64,000 nt of DNA from Cyanobacteria bacterium SZAS-4 (GTDB taxonomy: Bacteria; Cyanobacteriota; Vampirovibrionia; Obscuribacterales; Obscuribacteraceae). This document shows positions 43,673 through 52,325 of the stretch, in pieces. The DNA lies in NCBI GenBank assembly GCA_018266255.1, contig JAFEAT010000020.1:124001-188000 (forward strand), in the 5' to 3' direction. Numbering within the stretch: the first letter of the stretch is position 1; each line of letters begins with the position of its first letter. The translations under genes and the position numbers were made by a program. The notes under the pieces were generated by a model. That model was not told the DNA's origin, did not search any database, and worked only from the letters and a program-made list of their open reading frames with translations.

Positions 43673-43783
43673 ATGGAAAAGGGGCAGAGGGCTGGATTTC
43701 GATCCGGTTCTCTTCTTTTTGTACTGGTTTTATTTGAGTGCGCGATGACTTTCGGAAAAATTTTTTTTCGCCTGAATTGCTAG
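43673..43783 (+). CDS. Possible 36-residue membrane peptide
   Basis: MEKGQRAGFRSGSLLFVLVL followed by FECAMTFGKIFFRLNC; one hydrophobic stretch flanked by basic residues. It is the first frame downstream of promoter D. No good Shine-Dalgarno at normal spacing; weak. Confidence 0.25.
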   Translation: MEKGQRAGFRSGSLLFVLVLFECAMTFGKIFFRLNC

Positions 43784-43819
43784 GACTATCAATGATGCGA
43801 AGTGATCGTGTGAGCATGG

Positions 43820-43940
43820 CAATGGTGAAATTCCCATTTACGGCGAAAAATCTTTTTTCGTAATGTCTTGGTAATGTCAAAAAAGTATTCTTCAATCATG
43901 CCAAGAGGATCGCTTCCGAAAGGCTTGCCCCATTACTAAG
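43820..43940 (+). repeat. Duplicated promoter/leader block, copy A
   Basis: Aligns with 44672-44797: CAATGGTGAAATTCCCATT, then CGAAAAATC, box plus -10, then ATGCCAAGAG and a leader ending near TTACTAA. The similarity covers about 120 bases and includes promoter A, showing that promoter and leader were duplicated along with the small gene. Confidence 0.7.
43861..43891 (+). promoter_or_regulatory. Direct-repeat box promoter A
   Basis: Box TAATGTCTTGGTAATGTC (43861-43878): a perfect TAATGTC repeat with an 11-bp period. -10 TATTCT at 43886-43891, 7 bases later. Drives the small protein gene at 43955. Confidence 0.75.
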
Positions 43941-43954
43941 TCGAGGATACTGCG

Positions 43955-44188
43955 GTGAACAACCCATCGAATGTGCACGCTTTCTTTGCAAAACTCGCCT
44001 CTGCTGCAAGTGGTTCGGCAGACAAACAGCCTTCACTGACAATGCTTCACAGCAGCAAGCCTTCCCGCACAGGCTGCGTGTCTGGATCGCTTCAGGACGT
44101 AATCACCTCCGCGCTGCACGCACCAATGTTCGTTGCAACCGAGTTGAACGATTTCGGTGTCGGTCTTCCTCCACTAGCTAGCTGCTAA
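43955..44188 (+). CDS. Small paralogous protein 1 (NPSNVHAFF family)
   Basis: GTG start with GAGG 9 bases upstream; 77 residues. Aligns along its whole length with the protein at 44820-45056: NPSNVHAFFAKL at the N-terminus, MLHSSKPSRTG in the middle, and ELNDFGVGLPPL near the C-terminus. No signal peptide, Cys-rich core or recognised domain. The strong conservation at both ends and a variable middle suggest a peptide with binding or export signals, but no processing enzyme has been recognised nearby. A terminator follows at 44223. Confidence 0.7.
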   Translation: MNNPSNVHAFFAKLASAASGSADKQPSLTMLHSSKPSRTGCVSGSLQDVITSALHAPMFVATELNDFGVGLPPLASC

Positions 44189-44222
44189 TTTCAGCGGTCT
44201 GGATTGATACTTTTAGGGTTCA

Positions 44223-44253
44223 GAAAACCTCCCGCCTAGGTGGGGGGTTTTTT
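44223..44253 (+). terminator. Rho-independent terminator of small protein 1
   Basis: Arms AAAACCTCCC (44224-44233) and GGGGGGTTTT (44242-44251) with one G-U pair, an 8-base loop, and a run of six T. Lies 35 bases after the stop. Confidence 0.8.
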
Positions 44254-44356
44254 GCATGCACTGTTAAAAGGTAGAAGGCTCTTTTTTTGAGAATTGTCGA
44301 TATTTGGCGCTTACAGCCCTTTCGCGCTTTAAAACGGACCCCCTCTGGATCATGTT

Positions 44357-44420
44357 TTTTTGCCGATATCGGCAAAAATTCAAAATTCAGAGGCTGCTTT
44401 TTTGCCGATATCGGCAAAAA
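44357..44420. repeat. Paired palindromes GCCGATATCGGC, pair 1
   Basis: Two perfect palindromes, core GCCGATATCGGC at 44362-44373 and 44404-44415, each flanked by T5 or more before and A5 after. Centres are 42 bp apart; the spacer is 30 bases. The same pair geometry occurs at 56746-56810. Confidence 0.85.
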
Positions 44421-44563
44421 TCACAGGCAAAAATAGGTTGTTAGCCACAGTTGGGATGAACAGTCAACGTTGTCATGCCCGCGCCACATCTTTCGCCTTA
44501 CTATAGGAAAGTCATCAACCTTTCTGACCTATGGAACACCGGCGCAAGGCAGTCCACCCCGAC

Positions 44564-44580
44564 TACTCACACTGTGAGTA
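44564..44580. promoter_or_regulatory. Perfect 17-bp dyad
   Basis: TACTCACACTGTGAGTA: two 8-base arms around one C. About 255 bases before the second small-protein gene. Operator-like; the binder is unknown. Confidence 0.45.
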
Positions 44581-44671
44581 CCGTGAGTGAGTCGCTACTG
44601 CTCTGGTGAGGAGAACACCCAGCTCAATATCGGGAGAGTTACCGACTCAAAAACATTCCATCCAAGTTTGA

Positions 44672-44797
44672 CAATGGTGGAATTCCCATTGAAGTCGAAA
44701 AATCTCTTACCAGTAATAACTTGGTAAGGTCCGATTAGTAATCTCTAAGCATGCCAAGAGTGATTCCTTTCACCTGGCTGATTGCCCAACTTACTAA
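44672..44797 (+). repeat. Duplicated promoter/leader block, copy B
   Basis: Second copy of the block at 43820-43940. Conserved landmarks: CAATGGTGGAATTCCCATT, CGAAAAATC, the box, -10, GCATGCCAAGAG. It diverges in the leader (a 5-6-base insertion) just before the coding start. Confidence 0.7.
44714..44744 (+). promoter_or_regulatory. Direct-repeat box promoter B
   Basis: Box TAATAACTTGGTAAGGTC (44714-44731) and -10 TAATCT (44739-44744), 7 bases apart. Drives small protein 2 and possibly the membrane-protein genes beyond it, since no terminator is seen before 45120. Confidence 0.75.
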
Positions 44798-44819
44798 ACA
44801 TCTTTAGAGGAATGCAGAA

Positions 44820-45056
44820 ATGTATAACCCATCGAACGTGCACGCTTTTTTCGAAAAATTATCTGCATCAGCAGTGAAAAACGAGAAGAAACCTGCTCTC
44901 GAGATGTTGCACAGCAGTAAACCAACTCGAACCGGGTATATAGAAGGGTCACTCCAAGAAGCCATGATGTCGTCGGCTGCTCAGAATCCACCATCTGCGG
45001 GTTTTGTAGTTACTGCTCTCAACGACTACGGCGTTGGATTACCACCGCTTTCATAA
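44820..45056 (+). CDS. Small paralogous protein 2 (NPSNVHAFF family)
   Basis: ATG with AGAGG 9 bases upstream; 78 residues. Paralogue of 43955-44188 (YNPSNVHAFFEKL, EMLHSSKPTRTGYI, ALNDYGVGLPPLS). About half of the residues are identical; the region between MLHSSKP and the GVGLPPL end is the most variable. The next gene starts 63 bases later, and no terminator intervenes, so it may be co-transcribed with the membrane proteins. Confidence 0.7.
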   Translation: MYNPSNVHAFFEKLSASAVKNEKKPALEMLHSSKPTRTGYIEGSLQEAMMSSAAQNPPSAGFVVTALNDYGVGLPPLS

Positions 45057-45119
45057 TGAATCGACGAACTTTTGTCGGAAGCCCAAGCGCATGCTGATGC
45101 GCAATCGTTGAGTAAACGC

Positions 45120-46892
45120 ATGAAAAGATTGAAAATCGAGCATTTTTTCTTCTCTCTTCTTTTCTGCGCAATCTATGCCAGCCCTAACTCAATGGCGTTG
45201 CCGAGTCAGGGCTTGTCTGCTTTGGGCCAGCTGGCCAAGCAGTCATCAGTTACGTGTCAGGGTGCGCAGCACGATAAGGTGAACAGCGCTTGCGATGCAG
45301 AGTCAAAAGCGGAACAACTGGAGAAGGGCAAACAGAAAAACCAACCCGCTAAATATGGTAAGGCCGATCAGGCTGGTACAGCGGAAGACGGCGGACACGA
45401 GATCGAAACACAGGCTGGTCCAAACCAGGACATGACGCCAAAAGATCAAACTATGAGTGAGACTCATGGAGCTTGCTCTTATTTCAATCAAGGCGGCAAG
45501 AACGTCGCCATGTGGGGTATCAAGCCAGGAGAGCCCTGGTACGTTCTGCCTACTAGAACTGAAAGCGCCAAGCCGAAGTCGGCTGCCACCAAGTCTATGG
45601 TCGAGAAAAATTCGTTTGTTTTACCCGCCAGCATGAAGAGTGGACTACTTACAAATCAGGGTTTGATGGTAGCCATCCAGGCCGGTGCGATCAACGCTGG
45701 TCAGCTGATTAACTCACCTAAGCGCCAGTATCAGACTGCCAAAGCAAACATGCAAGCGCAGCAACAAGAAATCTCTGATGCCACCGCTGGTGCCGCTGAA
45801 AATGGTTTCACGACTGGCATCGAAGAGATGCGCACACCACTTATTAACGTGGCTAATGAGGGCGCTGGCACTCCAACAGGAGCAGAAGCGCCCTTCAAGT
45901 CGCACTCTCAGGCGATCTGGATGGTGCAGCAAATGTATAAAACCATCTATATACCGATGGCACTTCTGCTTCTTTTACCGGGCGCAGTCTTGACCAACCT
46001 GAAGGGGTACTTAGCGGGCGGCATACTTGGGCTACACAATGATGAAGATGCGGTCAGCCCATTTAGCGGAATATTGCGCAGTATCATTGCCATCTTTTTA
46101 ATTCCTGCCACCCAGCTCTTCGCCAGCTGGTCTATCGATGTCGGCAATTCCATGACCTTTGAAGTACAGAACCACATTCAGCCTGCAGCGCTTACAGAGT
46201 GGATGCAAGAGCAGACGTACAACGCACCCTTGAAAAATGCGACGAATCAATTGAGCATGCCAAAAGATTTGCAATTAATGGAAGCCACCATGGGAATGGA
46301 GAAGGGCGGTGGTGGCAACATCGCCGGCAAGATCGACGGTGGCGGTGAAGGAAAATCGCAAGTCGAGCAGCAGAGTTCTGGCACCCGAATGCTGCAACTG
46401 GCCTATAACTTGTTGAACGTTGCTATGAACTTTGGCATGTTGATGTTATCGGCTTTTCAAATCGTGATGATTTGCTACCTGTTTTTGATGGGTCCACTCG
46501 CTGCTGCATTTTTCGCTTGGCCAGCCGGTGTTGGTTCTCTCTTCAAAACAGTTTTTGCCAATTGGATAGACGCTTTGATCGGTGTTTCACTGTGGAAGTT
46601 CTGGTGGTGCGTGGTCATATTGATCATGCAGACTCGCATTGAGTGGCTCCAGGAGCAAGGTATCTATATTCCCAACAGTCAGTGGGAAATGTGTGTGTAT
46701 ACGGCGTTTATGGTGATTCTGCTCTATGTTCCATTCGTGCCTTTCGACTACAAGCCAGGCGAGATGGTGACAAAGATCCTTCAAAAAGCAGAAGAGCTCA
46801 AGTCCGAAGCAGTTAAAGGAGCCGGTAGTGGCAAGGGCAAGAGTGGTGGCAACAAGGGAGGCGGAAAGAAAACGACCCATGCCAATGCCTGA
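45120..46892 (+). CDS. Polytopic membrane protein 1 (VirB6/TrbL-like topology)
   Basis: ATG 45120 (MKRLKIEHFFF) preferred over TTG 45072 because it starts a signal-type hydrophobic segment. 590 residues: signal segment, a 240-residue extracytoplasmic polar region with several Cys, then about six TM helices (277-304, 318-339, 427-472 double, 482-505, 522-543), and a Gly/Lys-rich tail. The core stretch IYIPMALLLLLPGAVLTNLK plus LRSIIAIFLIPATQLF is shared with the next protein. Topology recalls VirB6/TrbL of type IV secretion, but I see no family-level match and no ATPase nearby. Function unknown. Confidence 0.6.
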   Translation: MKRLKIEHFFFSLLFCAIYASPNSMALPSQGLSALGQLAKQSSVTCQGAQHDKVNSACDAESKAEQLEKGKQKNQPAKYGKADQAGTAEDGGHEIETQAGPNQDMTPKDQTMSETHGACSYFNQGGKNVAMWGIKPGEPWYVLPTRTESAKPKSAATKSMVEKNSFVLPASMKSGLLTNQGLMVAIQAGAINAGQLINSPKRQYQTAKANMQAQQQEISDATAGAAENGFTTGIEEMRTPLINVANEGAGTPTGAEAPFKSHSQAIWMVQQMYKTIYIPMALLLLLPGAVLTNLKGYLAGGILGLHNDEDAVSPFSGILRSIIAIFLIPATQLFASWSIDVGNSMTFEVQNHIQPAALTEWMQEQTYNAPLKNATNQLSMPKDLQLMEATMGMEKGGGGNIAGKIDGGGEGKSQVEQQSSGTRMLQLAYNLLNVAMNFGMLMLSAFQIVMICYLFLMGPLAAAFFAWPAGVGSLFKTVFANWIDALIGVSLWKFWWCVVILIMQTRIEWLQEQGIYIPNSQWEMCVYTAFMVILLYVPFVPFDYKPGEMVTKILQKAEELKSEAVKGAGSGKGKSGGNKGGGKKTTHANA

Positions 46893-46965
46893 TCCAACCG
46901 TGAAACAGACTGCGACGCTTCTGGCTCAATTGAGTCCTGATGTTGCATTGCCAAGGATTACATCG

Positions 46966-49900
46966 ATGAAGACTTCCAAGCTTTTTTTCCTGCTGATTGC
47001 AATACTCGCTCTGAATGTATTTGCCAATCAGGCTTACGCCGATGGAGGATCCAGCACCGGTATGAAAGCTGGTGGTCCATGGTTCTGGGAAAACTCTTAT
47101 GCCAATGGCGCTGGACGATGCATGTTGGACATGTTTCCTGAAACATGCGGCGGCAAGGAAAAGCCGACTGAAGAGCAAAAGTTGAAGCAAGAGCAATCAG
47201 ATGCCGGCAAATGCGGTGTGAAAGGGTTCATCGATGCTCAATGGAAGGTTCCAGCCAGCGAAGCAAAATTGATGACGACCGTTGGTGCTCAAGAAGCTAT
47301 GAAGGCTAACGCCATCGATGCTGGTGCGGCAAACGGAGCGTTGGTGACCGGGCAGTTCGCTACGATGGCGATTGCTACTGGCGTCAACATGCTCGCCGGC
47401 AGCGTCAATGCGCCCGGTAAGCAAATGCAAGCTGCGAAAGCCAACTTAGATTCGCAAGCAACTGAAATGGCTAATGCTCTGGCTGAAGTTGAGAAGCAGC
47501 AGGCAGCCACTGCCATCGATTTTTGTTCAAGCTTCCTTACTAACTTCAGTGCAGACGGCGGCAATAAGTGGAACAGACTGCGCGATTCGATTTTTGTGCC
47601 GATGGCGGTTCTTCTCTTGCTACCAGGCGCGGTGCTTACCCAAGTCAAGTCGATTATTGCGGCAGGCACTCCGGTTCTTGGCGAAGCCAATCCTTTTGAG
47701 GGCATACAACGATCGATTATCGCGATATTTTTGATTCCTGGCACATACCTTGTTATCAACTACAGTATCGACTTAAACAACTCGATTACCTATTCGATTG
47801 CCGATGAGTACAAGCAAGTTTTTGGCACGGACATGTACCGCGACGCCATCTCTTTCCATATTCGCGCGTTCCCGGCTCGTCAACCTGCAGAGAATCGGAA
47901 CGCCCTTGACAAAGAAACCACCGGGATGGGGCCCTTGCTCCATGGCGACACTGCCTTTGCTCGCTTTGAAGGATTGATGATTGAAAACAAAATCGAAGAT
48001 CCAGTTGCCGGCATTTATCTGGCGCCACCTGACCGTGCCGATGAATGTCTTCCAAGTGCTTGTATCGCTGCCAAAGAAATGTTCAACAGCACCAATGCGA
48101 CTTTCATGATCGCCTGGAATATTCTCTGCGCTTTCCAAATGATCTATTTTTACTATCTCTGGTTTGTTGGTCCAATCACAGCAGCTCTCTGGGTCTGGCC
48201 AATGAAGTCACTGCGCAACGCCTTTCCGAGCTGGTGCGAAGGCGTAATCACGCTGGGATTTTGGTCATTGTTCTGGAACACATCAATCTTGCTGATGGCA
48301 TGTTTCAGAGGTGTTGATGAAACCGGCACATTGGTAATCACAGCTTTAAATTTCCTTGCTACATCGTCAGTTAAATATGCATTCGACTTTGCCGGATTGG
48401 CTAAGGCAGCCGGTCAGGAAGCAGCCAACATGGCTGAGAAAGCAGCTAAAGCCGCCCAAGGGAAAGGTGGCGGCGGCGGCGGTGGTGGCGGTGGTGGTGG
48501 CAAAGGCGGCCACGCTGGCGCAGGTGGACACCATAAAGGCGGTCATACTCCTCATCAACCGCACCATGATGGCGAAACTCCTGCAGGACCTAAGGTCAAC
48601 GGCGACGGTGTCAAGCCAGAAGTTACTACCTCACGCCCACTGAACGACCAATTAGCAGATCTACAACCAAAAGATGACAATAAATGTTATCCAGCGGTGG
48701 CCGACCCCAACTTCAAGCTGGGTGCCGATCGAGATGTGAAACCACCACCTACTGCCGATGATGATAAGGCTGTACGAACTCTTCCAGGTGACAGCTTCAC
48801 TGTTGGAGACGGCGGATCTGGCGGTCACATGTTTACCAGATCTATGGTTGATGGCAAGCCTGTATTGACAGTCTCCGATATGGACGGTAATCCAGTCAAA
48901 GGTATGGATGGTCAGGATCTTGGACCTATCTCACTGAGCGACATACCTGAAGGTGGATCCAAGTCGCTGCAGTTCGACCCAGGCGCCGACGGCAAAGCTC
49001 GCGGCTCGCTGACAATCGAGCAAGGAACGCACGGCGGGCAACTTTATCACGCCTCCAGTCATGGACACAGTGAACTCGTCTCCTACAGCGGCGGTCACTT
49101 GAGCGGACACTCGTCTGCTGCTGTCGACAGCGGTATGCACGCTGCCATGATGGGCGACAAACCAGTTGCTGAACTGCAACCTGGCTTGTTCTACGGTTCT
49201 GATGGAAATGGTGGCGGTGCCCTCTACGATATCGACCACAACCAGATTTCCTTTGACAGCGATGGCAACGCAACGCTAGAAGACGGAAGATCGCTGCACA
49301 TGGATACAAACGCTGATGGATCGCAGATGTTATCTGTGAACGGCGGTCAGGATATGTATTCGCTCACTGCGCACGGAAACAACTTGAGTGTCAATCACGG
49401 TGACGCCACTCACAATGCGCTTCACAACCCGATCAATAGTCTTTACATGGGTCGTGATGCTGCTACCGGGGCTTCTATCTCGACGTTGTTCAACGATCAT
49501 GGACTGCGCACAGAGTCTTCATCTACGCTTGGAGCAGACACGCACCGCAATTACTACAATCCTGATACTCAGGCATTGTTGGGTTCAAGCGACACGCGCA
49601 ACTACAACAACGGCGATTCAGTCACGAGCTACAACCGTGATGATGGCTCGCTCGTCGGCACTAACTGGTATCAGATGACCGACGATGGCTTCAAAGAGAC
49701 TGTCTACGATGCTGACGGTGTGCCTGTAAGCTCGCAGCAGACGGCGTACAACGACAATGGCTATTCCGTCACCAGTGCTAACTACATTGATGGCAACGTC
49801 TCCAGCGCCAGTGTCTCGAACTTCGACAACTCCGGAACATTCTTGTCCAGCAATCCGCTCGAGCGGTCTGCTCTCGCGGGCAACGGTGTCGGTGGAGTGG

Positions 49901-52275
49901 TGCCAGACAATGCTATCTTCGGCGCGCCGACTGTCACTGCTCAAGTTCAGGGCGAAGTGTCGAACAACAGCTACAATTTGGCGAAGATGGAAGCAGGCGA
50001 TGCACAGAAAGTCATGCCTGTGGATATCGCTGGAACTCAGTTGCAGCCGCCAACGAAAGACTTCAGTCAGGTCGATGGCGCCTATGCAGCTAACAATTTA
50101 GGTCAGGCACAAACCGCTGAAGTTTCTTACATCGCTCCTGTATCTACTAACAATGCACTGTCAGTAGATGCCGTGGTGCCACCACAAGCCATGGCCTTAG
50201 ACCAGACGCCGGCGGCGTACATGAAAGCTGAACTTGATGCTCCAAAAGCGTCACTCGAAAGCCAGATGTACAGCACCGTTGGTGATCTGACAAACAGCTT
50301 CAATTTCAATGCCACTCAAGGACCTCCAGCCGGAGCATTCACGGTCGCCAAAGATGCTGCTCCGGAGTCTAATCAGTTTGTCGCGTCAGCACCCCAGGCA
50401 ACACCAGATCAGAAGGTTCTTCCGGTCGATATCGCTGGCACGTCAATTACTGACACCACCAACCAGCAAGCTCTGGAATTGGCCCAAAGATCGCAGATTG
50501 AGGGCGCCTATGCAGCCAACAATCTAGGTCAAGCGCAAACAGCTGAAGTAGCTTACAGCGCTCCTGTATCTACTAACAACTCACTGTCAGTCGATGCGGT
50601 GTTGCCACCACAAGCGATGACGCTAGACCAGACGCCAATGGGATATCAGCTCGCTGAGGCCAATGCACCAAAGACATCGCTCGAAAGCCAGATGTCCTAC
50701 CAGGTTGGTGAACTGGCCAACAGCTTCAATTACAACACGCAAAATCCGCCTGTGAGCGAATTCGCCAAAGTTTCGGCGGATGCTCAGCAAGTCGCGTCTA
50801 CACCAATAATGGGGTCATCTGACGCCGTCTCCGCCACACCAATGATGGGTTCGTCGGACGATCAAAGAGTGCTGCCAGTTGACATTGCCGGAACTCAATT
50901 GACTGACGTGAATCAGCAAGTGACCGACATGAGTAAACAGGCTTACGAGTTATCGCAAAACTCGCGCATCGAGGGTGCGTATGCACAGCCAGGACAAGGA
51001 AATACTGCGGAAGTAGCTTACAGCAGTCCTCTTACAACTAACTCGTTGTCGGTGGATTCTGTTGTGCCACCACAGACTCTCGACCACACGCCAATGGCGT
51101 ATCAGCTCGCTGAGCAGAACGCACCGAAGATCTCGCTTGAGAGCCAGATGGCTAACCAGGTTGGTGGATTGTCTGCCAGCGCTGACAACACGCAAGCCTT
51201 CGTTGCACGTGACGCCGCGCCTGATCAGACCTTTGTCTCGAATGCGGAATATGCGGCTGACCACACTTACGTGTCACCGGCGGCAGCACAGTATGCAGGA
51301 CATCAGGTCGACAACAGCTACAACAATCCAGTTGTCACAAGCCAGGTCGAAGTGGTACCACCTGCGGTGGTGAACGACAATGACACTGTGGTCAACCATG
51401 GTGGCATGGTAGCCTCACCTCAAGTGACGCAGGGACCGGATGTTCGCCCCGCTGCTCTAGAGTACGGCAAGCCGCGCACCGAATCGATCGCTCAAATCGC
51501 CTCTGCAGCTGCGCTTGCATCTAATGCGCAACAAAATCTGATCGGCGATCCTAAGATCGAACATCGAACAACTCAGGTGCCACCGGGCGCACCGAAGCGT
51601 GGATTGGGCACGATCTTCTCCGATATCACTATGGGCAAGAAGGCTATCAAACCAAATCCTAACGCTCCAAAGAATAACGCGGCGCAGGACAAGACGACCC
51701 TGGTCGCCCAGGGCGGTCAGCCGGGGCAGGGACAGCCTGGTCAGGGTCAGCCGGGTCTACCGGCGGGCACTAACAAAGCTGGTATCACGCAGCCTGATCA
51801 AACGAAATTGATGGGCAGAAACACAGTTGATGCCGAAACAACAATGCAGCTTTCGTCTTCGACAAATCAGTCGCTCGAGAAGCAGATGTTGCAAGCCGGC
51901 GCACATATCCAACCTGTGCCAGCCAACAAGTTGAGCTCAGTACTGGGCAAGACTAGTGCGACTCCTCCGCAGAAGCCGAGCGAACATTTGAACAACGCTC
52001 TTGTCGACTATCACACCGTCTCTGCCTTGATCAAAGAGGGGAAGGTGAACGAAGCTGCTCTAGTGTCGGGTAACGCCCTCGCTAATCTCGCCCGCTGCAC
52101 GGGCTCAGAGCCTCAATTGCTTCCGCTTGTACGAGCTTTCGTCGAGCTATTCAATCAGAAAGGCATGATCCATCAAGCAAAAGCTTTCTCCGACAAGGAA
52201 AAGGCATTCGACGAGCTGGCTAAAAAAGCCGCCGCTTCGGCTGCAAATCCAACCGACAACATCTGGGGTTCCTAA
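46966..52275 (+). CDS. Giant membrane protein with repeat-rich tail
   Basis: ATG 46966 with AAGGATT upstream; 1769 residues. Signal peptide (LFFLLIAILALNVFANQAYA), a membrane domain (about 205-475) paralogous to the preceding protein (IFVPMAVLLLLPGAVLTQVK, RSIIAIFLIPGTYLVI), a Gly/His-rich linker (500-532), then about 1200 residues of polar sequence: an N-terminal beta-type repeat region (about 590-1000, with YNNGDSVTSYNRDDGSL and YDADGVPVSSQQ patterns reminiscent of RHS/YD repeats), three 135-150-residue repeats (1016-1405), a Pro/Gln/Gly linker (about 1580-1600) and a helical C-terminal module (about 1660-1769). Probably an anchored protein with a long exposed tail. Confidence 0.65.
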   Translation: MKTSKLFFLLIAILALNVFANQAYADGGSSTGMKAGGPWFWENSYANGAGRCMLDMFPETCGGKEKPTEEQKLKQEQSDAGKCGVKGFIDAQWKVPASEAKLMTTVGAQEAMKANAIDAGAANGALVTGQFATMAIATGVNMLAGSVNAPGKQMQAAKANLDSQATEMANALAEVEKQQAATAIDFCSSFLTNFSADGGNKWNRLRDSIFVPMAVLLLLPGAVLTQVKSIIAAGTPVLGEANPFEGIQRSIIAIFLIPGTYLVINYSIDLNNSITYSIADEYKQVFGTDMYRDAISFHIRAFPARQPAENRNALDKETTGMGPLLHGDTAFARFEGLMIENKIEDPVAGIYLAPPDRADECLPSACIAAKEMFNSTNATFMIAWNILCAFQMIYFYYLWFVGPITAALWVWPMKSLRNAFPSWCEGVITLGFWSLFWNTSILLMACFRGVDETGTLVITALNFLATSSVKYAFDFAGLAKAAGQEAANMAEKAAKAAQGKGGGGGGGGGGGGKGGHAGAGGHHKGGHTPHQPHHDGETPAGPKVNGDGVKPEVTTSRPLNDQLADLQPKDDNKCYPAVADPNFKLGADRDVKPPPTADDDKAVRTLPGDSFTVGDGGSGGHMFTRSMVDGKPVLTVSDMDGNPVKGMDGQDLGPISLSDIPEGGSKSLQFDPGADGKARGSLTIEQGTHGGQLYHASSHGHSELVSYSGGHLSGHSSAAVDSGMHAAMMGDKPVAELQPGLFYGSDGNGGGALYDIDHNQISFDSDGNATLEDGRSLHMDTNADGSQMLSVNGGQDMYSLTAHGNNLSVNHGDATHNALHNPINSLYMGRDAATGASISTLFNDHGLRTESSSTLGADTHRNYYNPDTQALLGSSDTRNYNNGDSVTSYNRDDGSLVGTNWYQMTDDGFKETVYDADGVPVSSQQTAYNDNGYSVTSANYIDGNVSSASVSNFDNSGTFLSSNPLERSALAGNGVGGVVPDNAIFGAPTVTAQVQGEVSNNSYNLAKMEAGDAQKVMPVDIAGTQLQPPTKDFSQVDGAYAANNLGQAQTAEVSYIAPVSTNNALSVDAVVPPQAMALDQTPAAYMKAELDAPKASLESQMYSTVGDLTNSFNFNATQGPPAGAFTVAKDAAPESNQFVASAPQATPDQKVLPVDIAGTSITDTTNQQALELAQRSQIEGAYAANNLGQAQTAEVAYSAPVSTNNSLSVDAVLPPQAMTLDQTPMGYQLAEANAPKTSLESQMSYQVGELANSFNYNTQNPPVSEFAKVSADAQQVASTPIMGSSDAVSATPMMGSSDDQRVLPVDIAGTQLTDVNQQVTDMSKQAYELSQNSRIEGAYAQPGQGNTAEVAYSSPLTTNSLSVDSVVPPQTLDHTPMAYQLAEQNAPKISLESQMANQVGGLSASADNTQAFVARDAAPDQTFVSNAEYAADHTYVSPAAAQYAGHQVDNSYNNPVVTSQVEVVPPAVVNDNDTVVNHGGMVASPQVTQGPDVRPAALEYGKPRTESIAQIASAAALASNAQQNLIGDPKIEHRTTQVPPGAPKRGLGTIFSDITMGKKAIKPNPNAPKNNAAQDKTTLVAQGGQPGQGQPGQGQPGLPAGTNKAGITQPDQTKLMGRNTVDAETTMQLSSSTNQSLEKQMLQAGAHIQPVPANKLSSVLGKTSATPPQKPSEHLNNALVDYHTVSALIKEGKVNEAALVSGNALANLARCTGSEPQLLPLVRAFVELFNQKGMIHQAKAFSDKEKAFDELAKKAAASAANPTDNIWGS
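50011..51180 (+). repeat. Three large in-frame repeats of the giant protein
   Basis: Units begin at 50011, 50416 and 50869 (periods 405 and 453 bp), each starting with PVDIAGT and containing EGAYAANNLGQAQTAEV-type and SLESQM segments. Units 1 and 2 share long nearly identical DNA stretches, pointing to recent duplication or conversion. Confidence 0.8.
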
Positions 52276-52325
52276 ACAGGTCGAAGCTGCGAATCTGTGT
52301 GTCGAATCTGCGCCAAAGCTTCGGG

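Larger units (their letters stand above)
43492..43954. other. Intergenic region with two promoters of the box family
   Basis: 463 bases. Holds promoter D (43576-43606), a possible 36-codon gene (43673-43783), the start of a duplicated block (43820-43940) and promoter A (43861-43891). Nothing else recognised. Confidence 0.5.
44189..44819. other. Intergenic region with terminator, palindromes, dyad and promoter B
   Basis: 631 bases with no gene I can support. In order: terminator 44223-44253, paired palindromes 44357-44420, perfect dyad 44564-44580, duplicated leader block 44672-44797 including promoter B. Confidence 0.6.

Noticed and set aside
46966..52275. RHS-type polymorphic toxin
   Set aside because: YD-like patterns are short and irregular, there is no RHS core end motif, no variable toxin C-terminus and no immunity gene.
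43492..52275. Complete type IV secretion system
   Set aside because: Only topology resembles VirB6/TrbL; no VirB4, VirB11, VirD4, relaxase or pilin gene is present in the window.
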